In this document: piece by piece, positions 37,963 through 45,894 of the stretch | Layout of the letters: every line of letters starts with the position of its first letter | Position numbering within the stretch: the first letter of the stretch is position 1 | Assembly: GCF_016735675.1 (NCBI RefSeq) | Contig: NZ_JAERSG010000002.1 | Location: 558,001-622,000, forward strand | Length of the DNA: 64,000 nucleotides | Direction: 5' to 3' | Origin: Nocardioides baculatus | Lineage (GTDB): Bacteria; Actinomycetota; Actinomycetes; Propionibacteriales; Nocardioidaceae | Notes under the pieces: generated by a model | Told to the model about the DNA's origin: nothing | The model's input: the letters and a program-made list of their open reading frames with translations, nothing else | Database searches by the model: none | Made by a program: the position numbers and the translations under genes

Positions 37963-38435
37963 CGGAGCCTGAGGCACGGACCCACCAGGACTCGGTGGTC
38001 GTCGCGGCCACGCCCGAGGAGGTCTACGACCTCGTCAGCGACATCGCCCGCACCGGCGAGTGGAGCCCAGTGTGCACCGCCTGCTGGTGGGAGGACGACG
38101 CCGAGGCCGGCCGGGTCGGCGCATGGTTCGTCGGTCGCAACGAGCTCCCCGACCGCACCTGGGAGACCCGGTCGCAGGTCGTGGCAGCTGACCGCGGACG
38201 TGAGTTCGCCTGGCTCGTCGGCGGCGCGTTCGTCCGGTGGGCCTTCGTCATGGAGCCGACCGACGCGGGCACCCGACTCACCGAGACGTGGGAGTTCACT
38301 CCCGACGGGCTGGCGATGTTCGCGGAGAAGTACGGCGACCGCGCACGTGCCGAGATCGAGGAGCGCACCCGGCTGGCGTACGACGGCATCCCCCGCACGC
38401 TCGCCGCCATCAAGCAGATCGCCGAGTCCGCCTGA
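37959..38435 (+). CDS. SRPBCC (START-like) family protein
   Basis: 158 residues with the ligand-binding helix-grip fold: opens with DSVVVAATPEEVYDLVSDIARTGEW, then WEDDAEAGRVGAWFVGRN and the long C-terminal helix (RARAEIEERTRLAYDGIPRTL). Family members bind hydrophobic ligands or act as cyclases; nothing more specific can be read. It is the last gene of the three-gene overlapping operon with the SCO6745 protein and the DsbA-fold reductase. A leaderless gene starts 22 bases later. Confidence 0.87.
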   Translation: MTEPEARTHQDSVVVAATPEEVYDLVSDIARTGEWSPVCTACWWEDDAEAGRVGAWFVGRNELPDRTWETRSQVVAADRGREFAWLVGGAFVRWAFVMEPTDAGTRLTETWEFTPDGLAMFAEKYGDRARAEIEERTRLAYDGIPRTLAAIKQIAESA

Positions 38436-38445
38436 GCCGCCGGGC

Positions 38446-38451
38446 TAGCCT
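38446..38451 (+). promoter_or_regulatory. -10 box, leaderless promoter
   Basis: TAGCCT is followed by 6 bases and ATG 38458. Confidence 0.6.
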
Positions 38452-38457
38452 GCACGG

Positions 38458-39216
38458 ATGGCCGACACCCTCACCGACGTCCTCGCCCGCCTCCGCTCGT
38501 GCGAGTGGATCGACCTGACCCACGCGTTCGGGCCGGGGATCCCGCACTACCACGCGTTCCCGGACGAGGAGCGCGAGACGTTGTTCCACTTCGACGAGGG
38601 GGTCGGCGCGACGGGCACGGGGTTCCTCGCGCACCGCTTCACGCACATCGGCCAGTGGGGCACGCACGTCGACCCGCCAGCGCACTTCGCCCGCGGAGGT
38701 CGCTTCCTCGACGAGCTGCCGGTGACCGACATGATCCTGCCGCTGGTCGTGGTCGACGTACGCCCCCAGGCGGCTGCTGACGTCGACCACATCGTCTCGG
38801 TCGACGACATCCGGGCGCACGAGGCCGAGCACGGCGAGATCCCTGAGGGCGCGTTCGTCGCGCTGCTCACCGGGTGGGCCGACCGCTGGCCCGACGGCGA
38901 CGCGATGGCCAACCGCGACGCCGACGGCCTGGCCCACTACCCGGGCTGGGGCGTCGACGCCCTGACGTTCCTCGTGGAGGAGCGCCACGTCTCTGCAGTC
39001 GGCCACGACACCACCGACACCGACCCCGGCGCAGTCGTCGGGGCTGGCTCGGCGCCGGCCGAGACCTACATCCTCGGCGCGGACAAGTGGCAGATCGAGA
39101 TGCTGGCCGGGCTCGACCGGGTGCCGGCCACCGGCGCCCTCGTGGTCGCGACCTGGCCCAAGCCGCAGGAGGGGTCCGGCTTCCCGGCACGGGTCTTCGC
39201 GATCGTCGACCGTTGA
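38458..39216 (+). CDS. Cyclase-family metal hydrolase (kynurenine formamidase-like)
   Basis: 252 residues. The family metal motif HxGTHxDxPxH appears as QWGTHVDPPAHF (with His in the preceding FTHIGQ), preceded by WIDLTHAFGPGIPHY. The superfamily includes kynurenine formamidase KynB and many uncharacterised amide or lactone hydrolases. A tryptophan 2,3-dioxygenase gene is present at 62098-62955, so a formamidase would have a use, but the two genes are 23 kb apart and the link is speculative. Leaderless start. Confidence 0.85.
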   Translation: MADTLTDVLARLRSCEWIDLTHAFGPGIPHYHAFPDEERETLFHFDEGVGATGTGFLAHRFTHIGQWGTHVDPPAHFARGGRFLDELPVTDMILPLVVVDVRPQAAADVDHIVSVDDIRAHEAEHGEIPEGAFVALLTGWADRWPDGDAMANRDADGLAHYPGWGVDALTFLVEERHVSAVGHDTTDTDPGAVVGAGSAPAETYILGADKWQIEMLAGLDRVPATGALVVATWPKPQEGSGFPARVFAIVDR

Positions 39217-39243
39217 GGTCCGCCCCGTCGGACCACCCAACGG

Positions 39244-39260
39244 ACCACCCTCGGGGTGGT
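39244..39260. promoter_or_regulatory. 7-bp inverted repeat upstream of the PoxB-like gene
   Basis: ACCACCC and GGGTGGT flank TCG, with a second copy of CGGACCACCC about 13 bp upstream. It could be a terminator for the preceding gene, which ended 28 bases before, or an operator for the next; the duplicated half-site slightly favours the latter. Confidence 0.4.
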
Positions 39261-39293
39261 ATCGGGTGACTGCCGGGGTGGCACCGTGGGGTC

Positions 39294-41018
39294 ATGACCA
39301 CTGTCGCTGAGCTGTTGATCGAGTCCCTCGCCGACCACGGAGTCCGGCAGGTCTGGGGCGTGGTGGGGGATGCGCTCAACCCCGTCACCGACGCGATCCG
39401 TCGCGAGGACCGGGTCGAGTGGATGGCGGTGCGGCACGAAGAGGCCGCGGCGTTCGCTGCCTCGGCGCAGTCACAGCTGACCGACGACCTGGCCGTGTGC
39501 ATGGGCACCGTCGGTCCGGGCGCCATCCACCTCATCAACGGTCTCTACGACGCGAAGAAGTCGAAGACCCCCGTCCTCGCGATCTGCGGGCAGGTGCCGC
39601 GCGAGGAGATGGGCTCGGACTTCTTCCAGGAGGTCGACAACGACGTGCTCTTCGCCGACGTCTCGGTCTTCTGCGAGACCATCACCAGCATCGACCAGGT
39701 GCCCCGGATCATCGAGCAGGCGGTCAACGCGGCGCTCTCCGAGCGTGGCGTCGCCGTGCTGAGCCTTCCCGGCGACGTGGGCGGTCTCGACCTGCCGAAG
39801 AACACCGCCGTCCCGCGGTTCCTGCCCGCCCAGCCGGTGCTGGGTCCCGACCCCGACGCCGTACGCGCTGCCGCCGATGCCATCAACGCTGCCGGGTCGG
39901 TGACGTTCCTCGTCGGGCAGGGTGCCCGCCACGCCCGCGACGAGGTGTTCCGGGCCGCTGAGCTGCTGTCGGCGCCGATGGTGCTCTCCCTCAAGGCCAA
40001 GGAGGGCTTCGACGACGACAACCCCTACGAGATCGGCCAGTCCGGTCTCATCGGCAACCCGGCCACCGCGAAGGCCTTCGAGGCGTGCGATGCGCTGGTG
40101 CTCATCGGCACCGACTTCCCCTACCCGGAGTTCCTCCCCACCGGCAAGACCGTCGTCCAGCTCGACCTCCGTGGTGCCCACATCGGACGGCGTACGCCGG
40201 TCGACCACGCGGTCGTGGGCGACTCGCGCCTGTCGCTGGCCGCGCTGCTGCCGTTGCTGCAGGAGAAGTCCGACCGGGGCCACCTCGACGAGGCGCGCAA
40301 GCTCTACGAGCGGTGGGTGAGCGGGCAGCAGCACTTCACCGACGCCGACTACGACCACAAGAAGGTCGGGTTGCTGCGACGCAAGGTGGACAACCCCGAC
40401 GGGTTGATCCGGCCCGAGCTGCTGGCGGCGGCCATCGAGCGGCACGCGGACGACGACGCCGTCTTCACCACCGACACCGGCATGTCCACGGTGTGGTTGA
40501 GCCGCTTCATCCGGATGAACGGGAAGCGGCGGCTGCTGGGTTCCTACAACCTGGGCTCGATGGCCAACGCGATGCCGATGGCTCTCGGTGCGCAGGCACT
40601 CGAGCGCGACCGCCAGGTGATCGCGCTGTGCGGTGACGGTGGGATCTCCATGCTCCTGGGGGACCTGATCACGGCCGTGAGCGAGGAGCTGCCGGTCAAG
40701 CTGGTCGTCTTCGACAACGGCCGGCTCGGGATGGTGAAGCTCGAGATGGAGCAGGTGGGGCTGCCCGAGTTCGGCACCGTCCTGCACAACCCCGACTTCG
40801 CCAAGGTGGCCGAGGCCATCGGGATGCGGGGGATCAGGGTGACCGACCCGCACGACGTGGATGGTGCCGTCGCAGACGCGCTGGCCCATCCCGGCCCCGT
40901 GCTGCTCGACGTCCTGACCAACCCCGACGAGATCGCGCTTCCGCCGAAGCCGACCCTGGCGCAGGGCTGGGGGTTCGCGATCGCCAAGACGAAGGAGTTC
41001 GCCGTGTCCCCCGAGTAG
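39294..41018 (+). CDS. Pyruvate dehydrogenase (quinone)-like TPP enzyme, PoxB type
   Basis: 574 residues, three-domain thiamine-diphosphate enzyme. The N-terminal catalytic Glu is in AVRHEEAAAFAAS; the middle FAD domain follows; the TPP motif is GDGGISMLLGDL ... VVFDNGRLG. Closest in pattern to pyruvate:quinone oxidoreductase, which decarboxylates pyruvate to acetate and reduces the quinone pool at the membrane. The C-terminus (PPKPTLAQGWGFAIAKTKEF) is shorter in charged residues than the E. coli membrane-binding helix. Acetolactate synthase is excluded by the overall PoxB-type order but other family members cannot be ruled out. A repeat lies just upstream. Confidence 0.88.
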   Translation: MTTVAELLIESLADHGVRQVWGVVGDALNPVTDAIRREDRVEWMAVRHEEAAAFAASAQSQLTDDLAVCMGTVGPGAIHLINGLYDAKKSKTPVLAICGQVPREEMGSDFFQEVDNDVLFADVSVFCETITSIDQVPRIIEQAVNAALSERGVAVLSLPGDVGGLDLPKNTAVPRFLPAQPVLGPDPDAVRAAADAINAAGSVTFLVGQGARHARDEVFRAAELLSAPMVLSLKAKEGFDDDNPYEIGQSGLIGNPATAKAFEACDALVLIGTDFPYPEFLPTGKTVVQLDLRGAHIGRRTPVDHAVVGDSRLSLAALLPLLQEKSDRGHLDEARKLYERWVSGQQHFTDADYDHKKVGLLRRKVDNPDGLIRPELLAAAIERHADDDAVFTTDTGMSTVWLSRFIRMNGKRRLLGSYNLGSMANAMPMALGAQALERDRQVIALCGDGGISMLLGDLITAVSEELPVKLVVFDNGRLGMVKLEMEQVGLPEFGTVLHNPDFAKVAEAIGMRGIRVTDPHDVDGAVADALAHPGPVLLDVLTNPDEIALPPKPTLAQGWGFAIAKTKEFAVSPE

Positions 41019-41100
41019 GAGCGTTCGCCGAGCCCGGCGCAGTCGCCTCCGGGCACAACGTCCTCGAGCCCGGCCGTACGCCCGGACCGGTGAGCGTGGG

Positions 41101-41640
41101 TCAGGACAGGCAGGCCCTCACCGCGCGCTCGATGACGGGACGGACCTCCGCGTCGGGCTCCACGGTCAGCCGGTGGAAGATCAGTCCGTTCCCGCACGCC
41201 AGCAGGGTGCGAGCCGCCTGGGTCGGCTGTGGGGCGCCGACGTCAGCGAGGAGACCGGCCGCCCACGCGACGAAGGCGGCGCGTTGCGCCTGCAGCGGCG
41301 CGCGGAGCTGGGGGCTGTGGGCCACCTCGAGGGAGAGCGCGAGCCGGACGCGGGTCCGTGCGGCGTCGGGCCCCGAGGCGCGCTCGACCATCGCCGTGAG
41401 GAGATCGACCAGGTCGGCTGCCGTGACGACGTCGCCGGCGGGCGCCATGGCCCGCTCCTCGTCCGCGAGGTGCGCGACGACGCCCTCGACCAGCGCGGAC
41501 CTGGTGCGGAACCAGTTCGAGGTCGACCCCATGGGCAGGCCGGCGCGCGCGTCGACGCGCGCATGCGTCAGGGCACGGATCCCGTGGTCACCCACCTCCT
41601 CGACGGCGGCGCGGAGGGCACGGTCCTTGGTGGTCGGCAC
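41101..41640 (-). CDS. TetR family regulator of the adjacent membrane protein gene
   Basis: 179 residues. The helix-turn-helix is in ALTHARVDARAGLPMGSTSNWF, with the ligand domain behind it; the C-terminal helices end PVIERAVRACLS. GTG 41640 is preceded at 6 bases by TACGTT, so the mRNA is probably leaderless. Two 16-bp near-palindromes lie in the 61-base gap to the divergent gene at 41702, one next to each promoter, strongly suggesting that this protein represses both its own gene and the membrane-protein gene. The ligand is unknown. Confidence 0.92.
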   Translation of the reverse strand: MPTTKDRALRAAVEEVGDHGIRALTHARVDARAGLPMGSTSNWFRTRSALVEGVVAHLADEERAMAPAGDVVTAADLVDLLTAMVERASGPDAARTRVRLALSLEVAHSPQLRAPLQAQRAAFVAWAAGLLADVGAPQPTQAARTLLACGNGLIFHRLTVEPDAEVRPVIERAVRACLS

Positions 41641-41646
41641 GCAGCG

Positions 41647-41652
41647 AACGTA
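41647..41652 (-). promoter_or_regulatory. -10 box, leaderless promoter of the TetR gene
   Basis: Minus-strand TACGTT is followed by 6 bases and GTG 41640. Operator 1 starts 2 bp away. Confidence 0.6.
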
Positions 41653-41653
41653 G

Positions 41654-41669
41654 CACTACGAACGTAGTG
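41654..41669. promoter_or_regulatory. TetR operator 1
   Basis: CACTACG-AA-CGTAGTG: a perfect 7-bp inverted repeat. It is adjacent to the -10 box of the tetR gene and is itself the reverse complement of operator 2 apart from one base. Confidence 0.85.
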
Positions 41670-41675
41670 ACACGG

Positions 41676-41691
41676 CACTACGTTCGTAGTA
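41676..41691. promoter_or_regulatory. TetR operator 2
   Basis: CACTACG-TT-CGTAGTA: near-perfect palindrome starting 22 bp from the start of operator 1, and overlapping the first two bases of the TAGCTT -10 box of the membrane-protein gene. Two turns of DNA separate the sites, allowing two dimers on one face. Confidence 0.85.
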
Positions 41692-41695
41692 GCTT
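41690..41695 (+). promoter_or_regulatory. -10 box, leaderless promoter of the membrane-protein gene
   Basis: TAGCTT is followed by 6 bases and ATG 41702. Its first two bases are part of operator 2, so repressor binding should block RNA polymerase. Confidence 0.65.
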
Positions 41696-41701
41696 GGCAG
41701 G

Positions 41702-42112
41702 ATGGCGTTCGTCCTCCTCGCGTTCGTGATCCAGGCGTTGATGGGGGCCTCGCTGCTCGCGACGTGGTGGCGCCGCGGCCGCGGGGACGCGCCCACGGTC
41801 ACCGTCCACTGGGTGGCGGCGCTGCTGGGGCTGGTTCTCTGGATCGCCTTCGTGGCGACCGACAGCCTCGTCGCCGCGTGGGGATCCTTCGCGGCCATCA
41901 CCGTGGGCAACACGTACGGCGACAGGATGCTGCTGGCGCGGGTGCACCACCAGACCGGGACCACGTCGAAGCGGCGCAACTACCCCGTCGTCGTCGCCTC
42001 CATCTTCCGCGGTCGGATGCCCTGGCGCGTGGCCTTCCACGCGCTGTTCGCGGGAGTCGTCTACTTCGGTTGCCTCGGCGTGTGCGTCGCGTCGACGGTC
42101 AGAGCGAGCTGA
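41702..42112 (+). CDS. Small membrane protein under TetR control
   Basis: 136 residues with about four membrane helices (FVLLAFVIQALMGASLLATW, AALLGLVLWIAFVATDSLV, SFAAITVGNTYGD region, and the final FHALFAGVVYFGCLGVCVAS). Not recognised as a named family. Because it is the probable regulated target of the divergent TetR gene, an efflux-accessory or membrane-protective role is a reasonable guess, but there are no transporter signatures. Start set by the leaderless promoter. Confidence 0.78.
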   Translation: MAFVLLAFVIQALMGASLLATWWRRGRGDAPTVTVHWVAALLGLVLWIAFVATDSLVAAWGSFAAITVGNTYGDRMLLARVHHQTGTTSKRRNYPVVVASIFRGRMPWRVAFHALFAGVVYFGCLGVCVASTVRAS

Positions 42113-42169
42113 CGGGGACGGGAGGCGCGCACGACTCGTTGGTGCGACGGCACTGTCGGTGGGTCCGGC

Positions 42170-42175
42170 TAGGTT
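42170..42175 (+). promoter_or_regulatory. Putative -10 box upstream of the HNH gene
   Basis: TAGGTT would give a leader of about 120 bases before GTG 42303. The 190-base gap 42113-42302 shows nothing else that I can name. Confidence 0.35.
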
Positions 42176-42302
42176 GGGAGAAAGATTCGAGCCAGCGTGC
42201 TCGGGCCCTCCGGATAGCCGATCACCGGCTGCACACACCTCATGACACAGGCCGCTCCATCTGTTGTCGACGCGCCCTCGCGGCGTGGAGAGGTCTGGTC
42301 CT

Positions 42303-43574
42303 GTGAGTGCGGTGTGGCTCGTTCCGGGTGACGGTTCGTCGCCGGTCGTGGACGCGCTGCTCGGCCGCTTCGACGCGGTGCTGGACGACCTGGGTTCCCT
42401 GTCGGCGGGTGGCCTGGTGGATGCGGACGTGATCCGGGTGCTGGACGCAGCGACCACGGCGGCGAGTCGGGTGGCGGCGGTGCAGTGCCGGACGGTGGCG
42501 GAGGCTGACCGTCGACGGCTCGGTGATGTGGTCGGGGCGCGGCACACGCATCAGTGGTGGGCCCGGCGGAGCCGAATGACGCAGTCGGAGGCCAACCGGC
42601 TCACAAGGCTGGGGGTCGCACTGGATGCGCCGCAGCACACCGAGGTCGCACGCCGACTCGCGGACGGGACGCTGCGGGTGGAGCAGGCGCGGGTCATCGT
42701 GGAGGCGGTCGGCGCACTGCCGTCCCACGTGGACGACGAGGTCCGCGAGCGGGCCGAGGCGGCGTTGCTCGAGCTGGCTCGTGTGCACGATGCGCGGGAG
42801 TTGAAGCAGCTGGGCAAGCGGATCCTCGACACGGTGGCACCGGAGGTGGGGGAGTCCCACGAGGCGAAGCGGTTGGAGGACGAGGAGCGCCGCGCTGCGC
42901 AGTCGGTGGACTTCACGATGGTCGACGACGGCGAGGGCCGCTGCCACGGCAGGTTCACGGTGCCGTCCCACGTGGGCGCGATCCTGAAGCGGACGCTGCT
43001 CGCCATAGCCAACCCGGCCCGTCACAGCAGCGACGACCTGCGCGATGGGTCGGGGGAGTGGAAGCCGTCTCGTCGGCGGATGGGTGAGGCGTTCGTCGAG
43101 TACGTCGAGCGATATCCGGTGGATGTGATGCCGCAGACCGCCGGGGTCAACGCCACCGTCGTGGTCACGATGACGTTGCAGGACCTGCTGGGCGACCACG
43201 CCACCGCGCTGCTCGACGACGGGACACGGATGTCAGCTGCTCAAGCGCGTCGGTTGGCATGCGAGGCGGGGATCATCCCGGTCGTCCTCGGCGGGAAGTC
43301 CCAGCCCCTCGACCTCGGCCGGGCGCGACGGCTCTTCAGCAAGGCCCAGCGCATCGCCCTCGGCCTGCGCGACGGCGGCTGCACGGCTCGTGGCTGCGAG
43401 ACGACCGCGTCGGGCTGCCACGCCCACCACGACGACGCGTGGTCGCGCGGCGGCCTCACCGACCTCGCCAACGGCCGGTTCCTGTGCCCGCGCCACCACC
43501 GCCTCGCCCACGACTCCCGCTACGCGATGACCGTCCACGCGGACAACAAGGTCAACTTCGTGATGCGGACGTAG
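42303..43574 (+). CDS. DUF222/HNH endonuclease domain protein (13E12-type)
   Basis: 423 residues. The long N-terminal part is the DUF222 domain (DVIRVLDAATTAASRVAAVQCR; ARRLADGTLRVEQARVIVEAV), and the C-terminus is an HNH fold: GCTARGCETTASGCHAHHDDAW ... CPRHHRLAHD, with the zinc Cys residues. This architecture is that of the 13E12 repeat proteins of mycobacteria, which are usually multi-copy in actinobacterial genomes; function unknown. GTG 42303 is chosen because GGAGAGG lies upstream; a TTG at 42264 would add 13 residues. No intein or intron context is visible. Confidence 0.88.
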   Translation: MSAVWLVPGDGSSPVVDALLGRFDAVLDDLGSLSAGGLVDADVIRVLDAATTAASRVAAVQCRTVAEADRRRLGDVVGARHTHQWWARRSRMTQSEANRLTRLGVALDAPQHTEVARRLADGTLRVEQARVIVEAVGALPSHVDDEVRERAEAALLELARVHDARELKQLGKRILDTVAPEVGESHEAKRLEDEERRAAQSVDFTMVDDGEGRCHGRFTVPSHVGAILKRTLLAIANPARHSSDDLRDGSGEWKPSRRRMGEAFVEYVERYPVDVMPQTAGVNATVVVTMTLQDLLGDHATALLDDGTRMSAAQARRLACEAGIIPVVLGGKSQPLDLGRARRLFSKAQRIALGLRDGGCTARGCETTASGCHAHHDDAWSRGGLTDLANGRFLCPRHHRLAHDSRYAMTVHADNKVNFVMRT

Positions 43575-43689
43575 GAGTGAGGTTCCGATGGAGGGCAGTC
43601 GAACCGCCGCCTGTCGGTTGCCTCAACGAGGCTCTGGGGTACGAGTGCCCGTCGTCCGCCATAGCGGGGTGAGGGCATCCGGTGTGCAC

Positions 43690-43724
43690 GCGCGGGCGAT
43701 GAGTTCCATGTCGCGCGCCCGCGC
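43690..43724. terminator. Hairpin between convergent HNH and metallo-hydrolase genes
   Basis: 9-bp arms GCGCGGGCG (43690-43698) and CGCCCGCGC (43716-43724) with a 17-base loop. It lies in the otherwise empty 222-base gap 43575-43796 and could end both converging transcripts. Confidence 0.5.
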
Positions 43725-43796
43725 TCACCCCTGCCGCACCTGCTTCTCGAGCGGAGCGTCTGCTTGGCGTGGTCTCAGCTGTCGGCGGCGGTCTCG

Positions 43797-44630
43797 TCAA
43801 TCGAGTGTCTCGTCATGCTGGCGCCTTTGAGCGAGGCTCCGCGCCTGCCCAGTGTGTATGTCGGCGACCCATTCCCAGCCGGGCTGGGGCGTGTTGATTC
43901 GTGGGTCGTCGGGAGTATGGCCGTCGCGCAAGGCGAGCACGTAGGTGCGGTCCTGGTCGATCCGTGCGCGTAGGTGACCGGCTCCGCCGACGGACCCGTG
44001 GCCGGGGACGACGATGTCGACCCTGCCTGCCAGGTCGTCCAGCAGCTGCAGCCCGACGAGGTAGTCCTGCACCGGGTCGTTGGTGTCGTCGAAGTCGTCG
44101 AGCATGGGAACGAAGACGTCGGAAAGCATGTCGCCGACGGCGAGCACTCTGCATTCCTCGATCAACAGTGCCGCGTGGCCCGGGGCGTGAGCCGGGTGTT
44201 CGATGATCTGGACTTCGGGTCCGTTCCAGGGAACCCGCCGTGTTCGAGGGGGCAGACCGGTGATGCGGCCGTAGAGGTCCAGTGGCGTCTCGTCGGCGAT
44301 CTCGGGTGGGAGCCCCGCCGCGGCGCGCGCCTGCCAGTCCGCGGTCGACCGCACCTGCTGCATGACGGCCGCACAGCGCGCTGTCGCGTAGCGCGGCGCT
44401 TCACCGAGGTCGGTGTGCCACAGCACGTGGTCCCAATCCGGGTGCGTCGAGAAGCCCGCTACCACCGCCTGGCCGAGTTCGCGAACGTCGTTCGCGAGGC
44501 AAGCCATCTCGGAGCCCGTGATCCCGGCGTCGATGACCAGCACGCCGGCTTGGCCTTGCACGACGGTGGTGTTGTTGAGAAGTAGCTCGCTCTGGTGGAC
44601 CAGAACGCCGTCAGCGATCTGTGTGAGCAT
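43797..44630 (-). CDS. Metallo-beta-lactamase-fold hydrolase
   Basis: 277 residues. The MBL landmark reads STHPDWDHVLWH, that is HxDxDH, where the second His is Asp; further ligands are the His in HAPGHAALLI, the Asp in AVGDMLSD and the final PGHGSVGG. This is a general hydrolase of the MBL superfamily; the substrate is unknown. ATG 44630 is preceded by AAGGA. The upstream frame is open to 44714 but the extension is not conserved-looking. It converges on the HNH gene and is divergent from the alpha/beta hydrolase gene. Confidence 0.85.
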   Translation of the reverse strand: MLTQIADGVLVHQSELLLNNTTVVQGQAGVLVIDAGITGSEMACLANDVRELGQAVVAGFSTHPDWDHVLWHTDLGEAPRYATARCAAVMQQVRSTADWQARAAAGLPPEIADETPLDLYGRITGLPPRTRRVPWNGPEVQIIEHPAHAPGHAALLIEECRVLAVGDMLSDVFVPMLDDFDDTNDPVQDYLVGLQLLDDLAGRVDIVVPGHGSVGGAGHLRARIDQDRTYVLALRDGHTPDDPRINTPQPGWEWVADIHTGQARSLAQRRQHDETLD

Positions 44631-44961
44631 GTGTGGTTCCTTGCTGTTGTGGTGGTACGGCTCGTCGAGTCCAGCGGGAGTGCGAGCGCTGCACTGGGCG
44701 GCGAAGACCGCCACATCCCACCTTCCCAGTTGACGGAGCCGATTCCGGCTCCTCTCGGCGCGTCTTGCCGTCGCTTGTCGGCGCGGGGCCAGACCGCCGA
44801 CGCATCCTGGTCTGCATGGACCGGCACGTCAGGGTGCTCAGCGCCGGTCGCATCGAAACGTCCGGATGCGGCAGCTGTGGAGGGTGCGGATCGGTGTGTC
44901 TCGTTGCGGATCGGCTCGCGGTGGCGGTGCACAGCTTTCAGCGTGGGCTAGCGTTCAAGAA
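44631..44961. other. 331-base divergent intergenic region
   Basis: Between two divergent hydrolase genes. Apart from the TAGCGT box of the plus-strand gene and a ribosome site for the minus-strand gene, no gene, RNA, long repeat or hairpin is visible. Two short open frames here are overlapping and unsupported. It is one of the longest gene-free stretches in the window. Confidence 0.6.
44949..44954 (+). promoter_or_regulatory. -10 box, leaderless promoter
   Basis: TAGCGT is followed by 7 bases and ATG 44962. Confidence 0.55.
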
Positions 44962-45744
44962 ATGACGTTGAACCATGTGCGCCGCGGAAGCGGCCGGCCG
45001 TTGTTGCTCGTGCACGGTCTGGGCGCTGGTTGGCGATCCTGGTCTCCGATCATCGACGAGCTGGCCGCGAGCCGTGAGGTCATCGCCGTCGACCTGCCGG
45101 GTTTCGGCGAGTCGCCTCCTTTGGCCGGCGAGGTCTCGATCGCCACCCTGACCGACTCCGTCGCAGAGTTCATCCGCGAACAGGGTCTGGACGGGGTGTC
45201 GACGGTCGGTCAGTCGATGGGTGGCCGAATGGTGCTCGAGCTCGCACGGCGAGGTGTCGGCGGCGACACCGTGGCGTTGGACCCGGGTGGTTTCTGGAGC
45301 GACCGCGAGCTCGCCGTCTTCGGGGCCACGCTTCGGCCGTCGATCGCTCTGGTCCGGGCGCTGCGAGGCACGCTGCCAGCACTGCTGGGCAACCCGGTGG
45401 GAAGGACGCTGCTGTTGGCGCAGTTGTCGGCCCGGCCCTGGGCACTCTCGCGCGAGACCGTGCTGCCGGATGTGCGCGGGCTGGCGGAGTCGCCGTCGAC
45501 CGGCGCGGCCTTGGACGCCCTGACCAAGGGGCCCAAGCAGCAGGGTGCGCCGGCCGGCACCGTGCCCGGCCGGGTCACGATCGGTTGGGGTCGTCGTGAC
45601 CTGGTGACCGTGCCGAAGCAGGCCGCACGTGCGACGGAGCTGTTCCCGGATGCTGTGCTGCACTGGTTCGAGCGGTGTGGGCACTTCCCACAATGGGACG
45701 CACCGCATGAGGCGACCCGACTGATCCTCGACAGCACCAGTTGA
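44962..45744 (+). CDS. Alpha/beta-fold hydrolase
   Basis: 260 residues. Oxyanion block LLLVHGLGAGWRSW, nucleophile elbow VGQSMGGRMVLE (Ser), acid residue region GWGRRDLVTVP and the His in ERCGHFPQWDAPHEA complete the triad. Substrate unknown. ATG 44962 is set by the leaderless promoter; the in-frame extension to 44866 is rejected. A 150-base gap with no feature follows, before the helicase gene. Confidence 0.9.
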   Translation: MTLNHVRRGSGRPLLLVHGLGAGWRSWSPIIDELAASREVIAVDLPGFGESPPLAGEVSIATLTDSVAEFIREQGLDGVSTVGQSMGGRMVLELARRGVGGDTVALDPGGFWSDRELAVFGATLRPSIALVRALRGTLPALLGNPVGRTLLLAQLSARPWALSRETVLPDVRGLAESPSTGAALDALTKGPKQQGAPAGTVPGRVTIGWGRRDLVTVPKQAARATELFPDAVLHWFERCGHFPQWDAPHEATRLILDSTS

Positions 45745-45882
45745 GGCCGGTCGCGCTGCCCGCCGAGGGCGCTTAGCCGGATAGTCGTTCGGAACGAGTC
45801 GAACTCCTTCGTGACGCCTCGACTGCCTCGACCGCCCGCACTACGCCGGGCGAGCCACCGGCGTACGACCGTGACACGCCGG

Positions 45883-45888
45883 TAGCGT
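45883..45888 (+). promoter_or_regulatory. -10 box, leaderless promoter of the helicase gene
   Basis: TAGCGT is followed by 6 bases and GTG 45895. Confidence 0.6.
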
Positions 45889-45894
45889 CGGGAG

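Noticed and set aside
42303..43574. HNH gene as a homing endonuclease or type IV-like defence gene
   Set aside because: The DUF222 plus HNH layout is the common 13E12-type family; no intron, intein or partner gene is present.
43588..43830. Short open frames in the gap after the HNH gene
   Set aside because: No ribosome site, low-complexity Arg/Ser-rich product, and a hairpin and a convergent gene end explain the region better.
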